Positions 35,029 to 46,334 of a stretch of DNA of 64,000 nucleotides are shown one piece after another (position 1 is the first letter of the stretch; each line of letters starts with the position of its first letter). The notes under the pieces are model-generated. The model saw only the letters and a program-made list of their open reading frames with translations, ran no database searches and was not told the DNA's origin. The translations under genes and the position numbers were made by a program. The DNA comes from Ahaetulla prasina. Taxonomy: Eukaryota; Chordata; Lepidosauria; Squamata; Colubridae. The DNA lies in NCBI RefSeq assembly GCF_028640845.1, contig NC_080539.1:162655736-162719735 (forward strand), in the 5' to 3' direction.

Positions 35029-36401
35029 TGTGTGTGTGCGTGGGTAACGATGACTCATGTACAAAAAGGTAGGGGTTTCAATCATTTTGCCACAACCGCC
35101 ATCTTGAGCTGCCATTCAGTCATACACAGAGTGATGAGCTGTCATAAGCAAAAATTGCTATGGACGTCCCTGGCTGCATTTGAGTGATTTTATTTTTTTT
35201 TGCCCTTAGTCTCTCATAGAATTTAAAGGTTTCGCACAGCCGTTTGGAGGGGGGTGGAAATGGAACACCGAAAAGATATCCACAAAACAATTTATGACCT
35301 AATTAGGAAGACCAGCAAAACCAGGTTAGGGATAGATGAAGAAAATCTATTGATGTGCTCGCTAGGAGTCAAAAACGATGTGATGGCCCATAACCAATCA
35401 GGCAAGGTAATGAAAATTGTAGAGAGTGTATCCCTAATAGTTTAAGGCCAAATAAGAAATAAAGACCTTGTGTTCTTGGTGTTGTTCTTTCTTTTAATTA
35501 TTTTCTTGAGTCCTTTTGATTCTAGTCATCAACCAATGTAAAAAGAAAAAAAAAACTTAAGTGCCTGCCATATAAGGGATTAGTTTAGCTATTGGAAGTT
35601 CATTGGGGAAAGCAATTGAGTTTTTCTTTTTCTTTTCCCTTTTTTTTAACGTTGTTAGGTAGACTTTTCTGTCCAAGGATTGCAAAGGCCAACCAATTTC
35701 CCTGTCTATAGAAATCGGTGCATAGGAAATACAAGAGACTTCAAATACAGTAAAACTTCCAGTCTGCGTTTCCAAACTTTACATAATTAGCTACAGCACA
35801 GGAAAAGAAACAGAACAAAAGGGACCCAGGTGTGAAAGTGGGCAACGCAGAACTGAAAGCTGCATTTCTAATCTGTCATGAACACTTCCTGTATTATAGC
35901 ACAGCACCGCACTCTACATAAAGTTTGAAACTCCTTTTGCCAAGTATTTTTTTGTAACAAAGGAACGTTTTCTACAACTGTCTTATGGTTTCCAGGAAGC
36001 AGGCACTCTCTCTCTCTCTCCCTCTCTCCCTCTCTCTCCCTCTCCCTCTCTCTCCCTCTCCCTCTCTCTCTCTCCACACACACAAATCCATATATATCCA
36101 TCTATCTCCAGGATTGAACTGGCATGGCAAGTTGAGTTTTAATATTTACTAAGTATGATTGATTTCATCTTAACAGGCTGGGTTTCTTTATTTACATTTT
36201 TTATGGATTGTTGCTTGCCTCTAGTGTTTGGGTTTGCAGGCTAGAAATTCTGCTAAGTAAAATACTGCATGGCTGGTGTCAAAAACTATTAAAACAGAGA
36301 CCTAATTCATTTGTGTACGTTAGCTTGTTTGCTGGTAGTTTGCAAAGAGAGCAGATGGATCCTACTAAATTGTATCTGTACATTAGGGATGTATTTTTAT
36401 A

Positions 36402-36428
<27 letters not shown>
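35029..36428 (+). repeat. Tandem duplication, unit 1 (about 1.4 kb)
   Basis: This block is repeated directly downstream at an offset of 1400-1401 bases over most of its length, with about nine substitutions seen by eye (roughly 99.3% identity) plus microsatellite length change. It starts in a short GT run (35029-35038) and ends in a (GT)n tract. No known gene or transposon is recognised inside. A 63-codon frame at 35254-35445 and other small frames recur in unit 2 but show no domain. Confidence 0.95.
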
Positions 36429-36442
<14 letters not shown>

Positions 36443-37416
36443 GGTAACGATGACTCATGTACAAAAAGGTAGGGGTTTCAATCATTTTGCCACAACCGCC
36501 ATCTTGAGCTGCCATTCAGTCATACACAGAGTGATGAGCTGTCATAAGCAAAAATTGCTATGGACGTCCCTGGCTGCATTTGAGTGATTTTTTTTTTTTT
36601 TTGCCCTTAGTCTCTCATAGAACTTAAAGGTTTCGCACAGCCGTTTGGAGGGGGGTGGAAACAGAACACCGAAAAGATATCCACAAAACAATTTATGACC
36701 TAATTAGGAAGACCAGCAAAACCAGGTTAGGGATAGATGGAGAAAATCTATTGATGTGCTCGCTAGGAGTCAAAAACGATGTGATGGCCCATAACCAATC
36801 AGGCAAGGTAATGAAAATTGTAGAGAGTGTATCCCTAATAGTTTAAGGCCAAATAAGAAATAAAGACCTTGTGTTCTTGGTGTTGTTCTTTCTTTTAATT
36901 ATTTTCTTGAGTCCTTTTGATTCTAGTCATCAACCAATGTAAAAAGAAAAAAAAAACTTAAGTGCCTGCCATATAAGGGATTAGTTTAGCTATTGGAAGT
37001 TCATTGGGGAAAGCAATTGAGTTTTTCTTTTTCTTTTCCCTTTTTTTTAACGTTGTTAGGTAGACTTTTCTGTCCAAGGATTGCAAAGGCCAACCAATTT
37101 CCCTGTCTATAGAAATCGGTGCATAGGAAATACAAGAGACTTCAAATACAGTAAAACTTCCAGTCTGCGTTTCCAAACTTTACATAATTAGCTACAGCAG
37201 AGGAAAAGAAACAGAACAAAAGGGACCCAGGTGTGAAAGTGGGCAACGCAGAACTGAAAGCTGCATTTCTAATCTGTCATGAACACTTCCTGTATTATAG
37301 CACAGCACAGCACTCTACATAAAGTTTGAAACTCCTTTTGCCAAGTATTTTTTTGTAACAAAGGAACGTTTTCTACAACTGTCTTATGGTTTTCAGGAAG
37401 CAGGCTCTCTCTCTCC

Positions 37417-37461
<45 letters not shown>

Positions 37462-37788
37462 CACACACACAAATCCATGTATATCCATCTATCTCCAGGA
37501 TTGAACTGGCATGGCAAGTTGAGTTTTAATATTTACTAAGTATGATTGATTTCATCTTAACAGGCTGGGTTTCTTTATTTACATTTTTTATGGATTGTTG
37601 CTTGCCTCTAGTGTTTGGGTTTGCAGGCTAGAAATTCTGCTAAGTAAAATACTGCATGGCTGGTGTCAAAAACTATTAAAACAGAGACCTAATTCATTTG
37701 TGTACGTTAGCTTGTTTGCTGGTAGTTTGCAAAGAGAGCAGATGGATCCTACTAAATTGTATCTGTACATTAGGGATGTATTTTTATA

Positions 37789-37820
<32 letters not shown>
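36429..37820 (+). repeat. Tandem duplication, unit 2
   Basis: The second copy of the 1.4 kb block. It begins in the end of the (GT)n tract (36404-36438) and ends in another (GT)n tract (about 37789-37820) followed by TTAATGGAAATG, which is single-copy. Differences from unit 1 include AATGG to AACAG near 36660, GATGAAG to GATGGAG near 36737, and a longer CT tract (37406-37459 against 36007-36075 in altered form). The frame corresponding to 35254-35445 has two changes, both amino-acid altering. Confidence 0.95.
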
Positions 37821-37822
<2 letters not shown>

Positions 37823-38525
37823 AATGGAAATGTCATTAACTTTAATATTCAGTCACGAAAAAATGACACTAGTGTAGTGAAGAAAAAAAGTCATGAGCAC
37901 CATACCACCATACCTAAATGAAGAGATCTATACAGTCCAAGAGGGATTTGTATCAAGGTGTGCAAACAATGTTTGCTGTATAAAAAATAAAGGTTGATTT
38001 AATGTTCTAGAGAGGCTTTGGAGAACCGAAGGAGATATGGTCCCTCTGCACTTTATGAGTGGTTACATTGTGAAGTGTTGTCCTCGGCAAAAATGGGATG
38101 AATGATTTATTAAGTACTGTTGTTATTTACTATTATAATCTTTGGTAACTTTTATGGAGTGTAAACTACTTAGAATCGGTTGCAGTTGAAGTGGTTTATA
38201 AGCCTGGTTTATCAATCAAATTGGCTCTGCAGCTCTCGCTAGTAACACCGAACACAATTTAGGCAAGGGCATCTGTTATGTCATGCAAATTAGAAAATGA
38301 TGTACTTTTATCAGGACGTCAGATGCAACTATCCCAGCTGTGGCATTTCTGGAATGATACCATCCTACAAGTCCTATTGTTTGCCCTCCGTCCTGTGAAC
38401 ATCCTTGGCTGGAGGGTCATTTGGGCTCAGCAGAAGTCTCTCTTGCCCAAGTCCATGTGGTTTTTAATCACTATTCATGGGCAGAATTTTACTACCAATA
38501 AATAATATTTGTAGCTCAGGGTTGA
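37821..38525. other. Unassigned sequence
   Basis: No gene recognised. 38150-38215 (GTGTAAACTACTTAGAATCGG, then GTGGTTTATAAGC) faintly resembles a SINE/LINE 3' tail. Confidence 0.45.
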
Positions 38526-38529
38526 AATG

Positions 38530-38632
38530 AGGGGCCTTTGGTGCACTCTGACCCCACTTGTTTTCTTGCTGATATTTCATTAGCCAAATTAGGCAACATC
38601 ATCAGATGTTAGCTCAGAGAGCACCAAGGACC
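38530..38632 (-). repeat. Fold-back repeat fragment with CTGATGA...GAAA core
   Basis: On the minus strand: CTGATGA (38605-38599), then GTTGCC, a six-base loop, GGCTAAT and GAAATATC. The flanks GGTGCTCTCTGAGC and AGTGCACCAAAGGCC-like text also form a partial inverse pair (GGGGCCTTTGGTGCACTCTG against CAGAGAGCACCAAGGACC). I recognise it as a dispersed squamate repeat but cannot name its family. Confidence 0.55.
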
Positions 38633-38659
38633 TTTCCGAATTCTACGAATAATACAGTC

Positions 38660-39725
38660 TAGAGCTCCATTCCATCAGCTGACATACAATTGAGCTAAAT
38701 ATAAATTGAACTGAAATGGATTATGGTATAAATTACATAGTGGGAATATACATAAAGCAGCAGAGAGCAAGTTCCTAGCAGGGAAGTACAACTATAAATG
38801 AGCATGTGTGCATATATATTCTTAAAAGGCTTTATAACTTGCTACACATGTAGAATAAGAATACTCTTAAATTCCATTTTACAATGGGATACAACACAAT
38901 ATCCTCAAGAGTTCTGAAAAAAAATGTAATCTTGCCATAATTTAGTCTGACCCAGAAGTTTCCCCACAATCTGGATGCATTATTTCCAGACTTAAATGAC
39001 TAAATTGTCTTGCTTTCTGGGGATGAGACGGGCCCCTGCAGCATTCACGAAGGCCTTACATGCCTTACATTTCTGAATTATTCAAAATTAAAGAGCGTTT
39101 TCTTTTCTGATCCGATTTTTAAACTGTTCATTTTTGCATAAGGCTTATAACCACGGTTATTTGTCTACTGTACTTGTGTACTGACTTGGTGGTAATGAAC
39201 ATGGAAGTGATAGTGCCATCCTCTTGGGGAATGTTAAGAGATGCAAACTTTCACTACAATAGGAGATAATAGTTTTTTTTTAACTTACTAAAGGAGAAAT
39301 AAAAGACCCATAAATCAACCTGTAAGAGTAGATGAAGAACTGATCCTCCCTTGGCGAAAATGCTTGAGAATTTATTTTGCCAATTATTATTCCTGAAGGA
39401 TTTTTATTTTTCTTCACTATCATTAAAAACGGATCAGAAACTGTAACATTGGGTCCTTTTAAAACTTCAGTCAGATGTTCATATGCTTATTGCAGTATGT
39501 TATTTTCGAGTAAAAGACAATAAGGATGAACCTCAAGCACGCTTATACATCTTTATAATTTTCCCAGAAACTGAAAGAGAGGGTAGAATCCCTAGGGAGA
39601 TAAGAGAGAATTAGGACTGTGGATCTATGTTATTTTGTTTGTGTTAATCTAATGAAACATTTGTCTCCTGTAAAGATTAACTTTTACAAATGAAAGTTGA
39701 TAAAAGCTGAGCTATCAGCTCTCCA
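38660..39725. other. Unassigned sequence
   Basis: AT-rich; no gene or repeat recognised over about 1 kb. Confidence 0.5.
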
Positions 39726-39830
<105 letters not shown>

Positions 39831-40584
39831 GGCAGCCACTTGGGGACCAAGTCTGTTCTTAACTGAATTAAGCCATTTGTTATTTGAATTCTCTAAACAG
39901 ACAGCAGCTTTCCCAAATTATTAGATATAAAAGTTCATCAACTATTAACTATTTGCAATAATTGTTCATTATTCCATATTCAAAAGTATTATCTTTTACT
40001 TGTGATTTTTTTTTAATGGGGGAAGGAGCATTATCATGGCCTGAGGCTAGGCATCTGAAAAGTTAGGGATTAATTAAAAACAGAGTAAGAAGATACCATG
40101 CTTAACAGACCTTTTATCTCTTAGCTCTTGTTCTCATGTTTGGTTCAGTTACATCGATAAAACATTTGCTGAGTCTGCATCTTTGGCATAAAAAAAGAAT
40201 AACAAACCCTTGTCTTTAAAGTGAATCAACTTTGTTTCTTGAGTAATCAAAAAGCTTATAATACTAAAAAAAAATTCTCAATTGAAAACTTGAGGAATTG
40301 CACAAACTAAGAAATAAATAAACACTTCTGACCCATTTCAGAATGTTTCTTTGCTGGTAGTGCTCTTCCCTAAGTCATTCTGAAGCAGGTCCAAACTATT
40401 GAAGTCTCTATATGAGTCCCATAATCAGCTACAATATACAAGAAACTGAACTGCTTCAGTACAAAAACATAGGTCTCTTATTATTTTTCACGCCAAAGAT
40501 AAGACCTTGGAAAAATATACAGATGCGGTGTTGTGGCTATGCCTATAAAGATCATAATCATTCAGCTAACGGTTTTTCCCGGGA
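39831..40584. other. Unassigned sequence
   Basis: No gene or repeat recognised. Confidence 0.5.
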
Positions 40585-40980
40585 TACTCAATGAAAGTGA
40601 AATGTGGACTTTGAAGATACAGGACAGAAAGAGTACTTTTGAATAGTGGTCTTCCAGAAGATTCCGGAGAGTACCATGGAAAGCCAAGAAAACAAACAGG
40701 CCATACAACCAAGCAATCCACAGATCTCACTTAAGACATAATGACCAAGGTCACATTATGATGTTTTGGACAGAATATGTGAAGACCTAGGTTTCTAGAC
40801 AAATACAATGCTGGGAAAGGAAAAAACCCCAGAAGACAACTAGAAGCAAGATGGATGGATTTTTACAATTACAATAGTAGTGGGTATACCATTGGCAATT
40901 TAGAAGTGCCAGGTTGGTGACAGATCATCCTGGAGCAGGTGTTTCTGTGTGATTACTAAAAGTCAATCCCAATTTGATAG
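40585..40980 (+). pseudogene. Bov-B (RTE) LINE ORF C-terminal fragment
   Basis: A decayed translation reads through ESEMWTLKIQDRK-like text near 40592, then SRRFRRVPWKAKKT-like text near 40660, and KYNAGKGKNPRRQLEARWMD near 40803. The order WTLKKQDR, FRRVPW, GK..RRRQ..RW matches the Bov-B ORF2 C-terminus. Multiple frameshifts and stops are present. A short TG tract follows (40978-40994). Confidence 0.78.
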
Positions 40981-40994
40981 TGTGTGTGTGTGTG

Positions 40995-41836
40995 TCTATG
41001 TGTTTCTCTCTGTGTGTGGATTCTCCATAGGAATTTGAGATCAGATACACAGTATATAATCTGAAGCACTAAGAAATAGGATGTTTTCCAGTTGCAAGTC
41101 CATTTTCTTCACGGCCGAATATATTCGAACCAGCAGAAAAAGCACAGACAAGGACAAACACAAAAGGAGACAGATAGAGGTATTTCAGTGGGCAACACTT
41201 TATAAAACCATATGAGTTATATTAAAGTCCATTCTCCACCAAATAAAATAAATATATTGAACTGACAGAGAAAATCAATCCGGGACTGCTGCTTTTACTG
41301 CTGACATCTTTGAAAGATATTCAGCGCCGGCTTGGAATGAGTTGCTCTGATGTTCATTCTTTTAGCTGAAACCGCTGAGAGCAACGGGTCAAGTGATTCT
41401 GGTTTTTTTTCCCCTTCTTCTTTGTGAGAAACCACATTGCCGTTGCAAGGTGGAGATGGACAAACACTATCAATTTCCCTCATTTCTCATTTTCCTATTG
41501 TCTCATTACCATAGCAGATCATTTTAAATTCACGTAGCAGCTTATATGTATAAAATCGGCATTTATATGTATAAAATCGACATATTTTACGCTGACCCCA
41601 ACTTAGCTGTTCAGAAAACACTCCAATTTACTCATGAAGTGAAAACTACTCGATGTACATTAGAACCTGATATGCTATTACTTTGTGCTCCCATTAATTT
41701 TCAGGGGTGACCCACAAGTAGCTATAATGTTTTTACTTATTAATATGAGGGAGGGAGAATGTATAAGTAGATCTACCCTGTTTGAAAAGAGGCCAACGCC
41801 TCTTTATTCTATATTTGTATAAAAATGATTACATAG
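40995..41836. other. Unassigned sequence
   Basis: No gene recognised. A 21-base local duplication around TTATATGTATAAAATCG occurs at about 41541-41580. The minus-strand 62-codon frame at 41295-41483 has no domain. Confidence 0.5.
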
Positions 41837-41844
41837 GTACAGAT

Positions 41845-42058
41845 CAAGGGTGGGTTCTACTTACCTTTACTACCAGTTTGCAATGGGAGCGTGCGTGCTC
41901 ACTCGCTTCACTCTCACGTGTGTGCTTCTATACATGCACAGAAGCTTCTACGCATGCGCAGATCATCAGTGATGATGTCAGGGGAGGGGGCAGAGCCTCC
42001 CACCGCCATTACTACTGGTTTTCAAGAATCAGACTGAACCGGGGGCAACCCACCACTT
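41845..42058 (+). mobile_element. hAT-like MITE, GCATGCGCA subfamily
   Basis: Ends CAAGGGTGGGTTCTAC and GGGGGCAACCCACCACTT, with an exact 8-bp duplication, gtacagat, at 41837-41844 and 42059-42066. The body (CTACGCATGCGCAGATCATC, GGCAGAGCCTCC) is shared in antisense with 58685-58879. A body different from the 2618 family but similar ends indicate a second subfamily. Confidence 0.9.
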
Positions 42059-42076
42059 GTACAGATACATATATAG

Positions 42077-42677
42077 CAGGGGTGAAATCTGTTACTACTG
42101 GTTCTATGGGCGTGACTTGGCAGGGGGTAATGTGACTGGGTGGGCATGGCCAATTTTTTGTTTAACTTTTAAAAGCATTTTTTCTACAACCTCTTCCGCC
42201 AAAGAGGTTGTAAAAAAATGCTTTCAAAAGCCTCTGATGGGATTGGCAGCAACTCAGCTGGGATTGGTAGAGGAGCCTTTTAAAAGCATTTTTACAGCCT
42301 CTTCAGCCAAAGAGGTTGTAGAAAAAATGCTTTGAAAAGGTTCTGACAATCCCAGCTGAGTTGCCTGATTGCCAGAACCTTTTAAAAGCATTTTTACAGC
42401 CTCTTCAGCCAAAGAGGTTGTAGAAAAAAATGCTTTGAAAAGGTTCTGACAATCCCAGCTGAACCACGTGATCATCAGAGCCTTTTTTTTTACTTTTAAA
42501 AGCATTTTTTCGGCTGAAGAAAAAATGCTTTTAAAAGTAAAAAAACCTCCGATGATCGTGTGGCTCAGCTGGGCATGGGGAGGGGGGCAGGGATTTTTGC
42601 TACCGGTTCTCCAAACCACCCGCCACCATCGTTATCAGATCAGGAGATTCGGTCCGAACCGGGAGCATTTCACCCCA
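42077..42677. mobile_element. hAT-like MITE with internal hairpin cassettes
   Basis: A 601-bp element between exact 8-bp duplications, atatatag, at 42069-42076 and 42678-42685. Ends CAGGGGTGAAATCTG and GCATTTCACCCCA. The core (42165-42545) holds four cassettes in which AAAGCATTTTT and AAAAATGCTTT, and ACAACCTCTT and AAGAGGTTGT, face each other around a short GCCAA-like loop, so each could fold into a hairpin. Cassettes are separated by GATTGGCAG and TTCTGACAATCCCAGCTGA-type spacers. It lies only a few bases from the previous MITE. Confidence 0.92.
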
Positions 42678-42698
42678 ATATATAGTTATATTGTTTTT

Positions 42699-44794
42699 TT
42701 TTGTTTTTTTTAAATAATATTTATTGAAATTCCAATATTTAAAAACACAATACAAAAAGAAAAGAAGAAAAAAACAGAAAAACAACATAACAAAAATTTT
42801 CCACTAATAACAGCTTTTCTATATCGGTATCTCTACCATAATGTACATATTTACAAAATATCTAATTCTATATATCTGTATTTTAAATTACATCCTTATT
42901 TATATTTACAGTTATTTCGATTCGTAATTCAATTTCATATCTTATATTTCTTCAACAATTTTACCTTCTACATATTATATTTAACAAGTTATCTGTTATT
43001 TTTTCCGTCCTCTCTCAAGCCAGGAATACCATTTGTTCCAAATTTGTTAGTACTTGGTTTCTTCCCTCTCCTTCATTTCCATGGGCAATCTGTCCATTTC
43101 TGCACAGTCATAGATTTTTATTATTATTATTATAATTTGGTCTGGAGGAATATCTGATTTTTTCCAATTCTGTGCTAGGACAATTCTACTTCCAGTTAAT
43201 ATGTGTATTATTATATACTGTAATTTTTTCTCCATTTTTCCTTCAAGAATGCCCAAGAGAAAAAGTTCCAGCTTCAACTCTATTTTCTGTTCTGTTATCC
43301 CCTCCAGCCACTTTCTTACCTTACACCATCATTTTTGGATTTTAGGGCAGGTCCACCACATGTGGTAGAACATTCCCTGTTTATGACCACACCTCCAGCA
43401 TTCTGGGGACCTGTTCAAGAACATCTTGGCCAATCTCGCTGGTGGCAGATGCCACCAATAAAACATTTTATAGGGGTTCTCCTTGTAAGCAGCTGACATT
43501 GTTAGTTTGTGGTTTCTCTCCCACAATCTATCCCATTGCTCTAATTGTATATTATGACCAACATTTCTCGCCCAGCTAATCATTGTCTCTTTCACTGTTT
43601 CTTCTCCCATTTTGAATTTTAACAAAAAAAATTATACATTTTTATAATCATTTGTCCCTGTTCCTAATAATATCTTGTCAAGTTCCGGTTGTTCTGTATA
43701 TATACCATATTTTTTTAAAAAACAAGTTTTTGTTGATTTTTTTATTCCACACCCTCCCACACACAAACACATAGTTTGTGAATAGAGTATTGGCCATATC
43801 ATACCTTAAACAACTTAACATATCCAGATACATTTTACTTAGTTACAATTTCTGCCAGAATATTCTTTTTCCATATTTTAATCATGTCTTAATATTTCCA
43901 TGCTCATTTATATAAATCACATCTTCTTTCGCCCTCGAGTTCTAATTTCTCCATTTTTACTAATATTTATTCTCTTTTATTATTTTTTAGCTATTTCTAT
44001 TTATATCCTGATATATTCAAACATGTTTGGGGTTGTCTTTCTTCCATTTCATCTTGTCCATTTTACAGCAATCTTTCTTCTCCTTCTCATTCCTCTCCCT
44101 CCCTTCTTTTACCCTTCCTACTTTCTTGTCTCCTCTCCTACTCCTTCTCTACTTCCCCTTCCTTTCTCCCCATCCTCCATTCTTCCTCCCTATCTAACCT
44201 TCTCTCCTACTCTTATGTCCCCTCCCTTTCCTCTCCTCTTCCCTTTCTTCTTTCTCTCTCCCTTCTTCTCCCTTTCCATCTTTCTCCTTCTTCTTATCTC
44301 TCTCTATTGCTGTATTCATTTTCATTTCATTTCAATATTTTTAACTATGGTGTCCAGACAATCCCGATTTTCCCATTTATTGAGTATATTTCTCATAATT
44401 CCCCTCATATGTTTTACTTATTAACATGGTCTTCATCTTATTCCATTTTTACCTTACAACCTTTTAATTAATACAACCTTCCACCTCTTTGTTTTCTTTA
44501 AGTTCTTATTCACGGTTCAATAATTATTTTTCTCTTCCAGTAGGATACATCATTTACTAACATTTCAATTTTATTCAATTTTACATCTCAGTTTCAATTG
44601 TTTTCACTTATAAATCATGCTGTCTTTCACATTTCATCTGCTGAACTATTTTTCTTAAACAATATACTTCTTCCTTTTTTACTTCTGTATATACCATATT
44701 GTTCCCAGTCTTTTTTGTATTTTGTAATAATTTGCAGGTATGGCCACCAATCAATTTTTATCCCCTGATTTAAGTCCTGCTCTGATTTTAAGTT
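42699..44794 (-). mobile_element. 5'-truncated L1 LINE with target duplication
   Basis: The insertion is flanked by an exact 16-bp duplication, tagttatattgttttt, at 42683-42698 and 44795-44810. The T-rich left end is the antisense poly(A) tail. A 98-codon minus frame (43329-43625) reads SWARNVGHNIQLEQWDRLWE near its start, then AAYKENPYKMFYWWHLPPAR, LAKMF, CWRCGHKQGMFYHMWWTC: the L1 ORF2 C-terminal region with its Cys/His cluster. Decayed 3' UTR runs from 43040 to 42710. A further piece (44701-44790, WWPYLQ-like text) is separated by a nested insertion. Confidence 0.9.
43712..44682 (-). mobile_element. Second L1-like insertion nested in the first
   Basis: The host L1 text is interrupted by about 970 bases flanked by ttctgtata(ta)taccatatt at 43692-43711 and 44683-44700, a duplication of about 18 bp differing only by a TA dinucleotide. 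The left end is T-rich, consistent with an antisense A-rich tail, and the body is strongly pyrimidine-rich on the plus strand (44090-44290), as in L1 3' UTRs. The 174-codon plus-strand frame across it is a composition artefact. No protein motif confirms the family. Confidence 0.72.
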
Positions 44795-44810
44795 TAGTTA
44801 TATTGTTTTT

Positions 44811-45329
44811 AAGTAGCACAAGGTACATGCTATCTGATATCATACTTTCCAGAGATAGCTAAGATAATTTTGTTTGTTTTTCCTTTGTAATAAAAGCAAT
44901 AGAATTTTGTGACATCTTAAAGACTAACATAATTATTACAGAATACTTTTGTGGATCATGGTGGACTTTGAGCTGTGAAAATTTATGAATAAATGGAGTC
45001 ATTTATACATTAATATGCTGGGGGAAAATGCTATTTGGTAGCATAATTGTTCTTTCTGTGTGGTTACAAGATTTACCCACATACAAAAATAGTACAGAAG
45101 CACTGAAGAGGAAAGTAATAATGGTAATGAGAAATATAATTTAGAATGCAATGTTATACTCTAGGAATCCATTGTCTAAAAATTTCCACAGCTAATAACA
45201 GGTGGCATTTCTTCGATTAATGTAAAAACTGAGACATTCTCAGATCTTGCAACACAATTCTTCTTTTTTAAGCTTATCCAAATATGCTTCCAAGTTTATG
45301 TTTTCAAGGGAAATATGTTTGAAATACAT
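44811..45329. other. Unassigned sequence
   Basis: No gene or repeat recognised. Confidence 0.5.
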
Positions 45330-45850
45330 ACTTAACACTAGTGTAGATGTGTATGAACATCTGCCAATCAACTGATATCTTCATTACTAACGCAGTTCTA
45401 CAACAAACAAAGCAATGCCTCTCTACATGGACCTCACCAGATGGAGTATATAGAAATCACTTGACTATATTATTGCTAATAGGAGATGGAGGAAGAGCCA
45501 TCAAGGCATGGCCAGGGACTGACTGTGGAAGTGACCCTGAACTTCTCAGATGAAAATTCCAGACATGGAAGAAGAAAGCCAAACACCTTTCATATTATGA
45601 TCTTAAGCACATATTCACTATTTTCAAGGAGAGCATCAGGAATTGCTTTGATGTGCTATACCTCATTGATAAGGGGCCAGAGGAACTATGGAATAAAATC
45701 AAAGAAATTGAGAAAGATAAATGTGAAAAGAGACTGCCAAAAGCCAGGAAGCAGAAGAAAGGAAACCGGATGTCAGAAAAACAGTGGAAATAGCCAAGCA
45801 GAGAACTAAGATCAAAGCCTAGAAAGACAGAGATCTCAGGAAAGAATTTA
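45330..45850 (+). pseudogene. Bov-B (RTE) LINE endonuclease-to-RT linker fragment
   Basis: The translation reads TDIFITNAVLQQTKQCLSTW, then TSPDGVYRNHLTIL, a GDGGRAIKAWPGTDCGSDPELL block (two frames) and KGPEELWNKIKEIEKD. Expected Bov-B landmarks TWTSPDG.YRNQIDYIL, RPGADCGSDHELL and DELW are recognisable. The catalytic SDHELL motif appears as SDPELL, so the His of the AP-type endonuclease active site is lost. Frameshifts occur near 45480 and 45560. A 79-codon stretch of lysine-rich linker follows. Confidence 0.87.
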
Positions 45851-46018
45851 ACAAAGACTTTTAGACAATGGTTAGAAGAGACAAGAAGCTATCTTTCCAT
45901 CTATAAAGACAGTGAAGATGGAAACTGACGTGGAAAACAAGGAGCCTTACAAAGATATCCAAAGAAGATGGAAGTTTCATTCTTGAACTGCCATGGTAAA
46001 GTAGATAGTATACCTTAC

Positions 46019-46326
46019 CAGAGGTGGGTTTCAGCAGGTTCTGACCAGTTCTGGAGAACCGGTAGTGGAAATTTTGAGTAGTTCGGAGAACTGGTAGCAA
46101 AAATTTTGACTGGCCCCGCCCCTATCTATTCTCTGCCTCCCAAGTCCTAGCTGATCGGGAGGAAATGGGGATTTTGCAGTAACCTTCCCCTGGATTGGGG
46201 AGGGAATGAAGATTTTACAGTATCTTTCTCCTGCCATGCCCACCAAGCCACACCCACCAAGCCATGCCACACCCACCAAGCCACACCCACAAAACCGGTA
46301 GTAAAAAAATTTGAAACCCACCACTT
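46019..46326 (-). mobile_element. hAT-like MITE
   Basis: Antisense copy with ends CAGAGGTGGGTTTCAG and GAAACCCACCACTT, and 8-bp duplication taccttac (46011-46018) against caccttac (46327-46334). Internally it repeats CACACCCACCAAGCCA several times and carries the AATGGGGATTTTGCAGTA block of the 2618 family. Confidence 0.87.
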
Positions 46327-46334
46327 CACCTTAC

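Noticed and set aside
35254..36846. 63-codon frame present twice (35254-35445 and 36655-36846), as if a duplicated small gene
   Set aside because: Both differences between copies change the amino acid, no domain is recognised, and the repeat is explained by the 1.4 kb tandem duplication.
43900..44424. 174-codon plus-strand frame, hydrophobic and Pro/Leu-rich, resembling a membrane protein
   Set aside because: It lies in the pyrimidine-rich antisense L1-like insertion with a target duplication; hydrophobicity follows from C/T composition.
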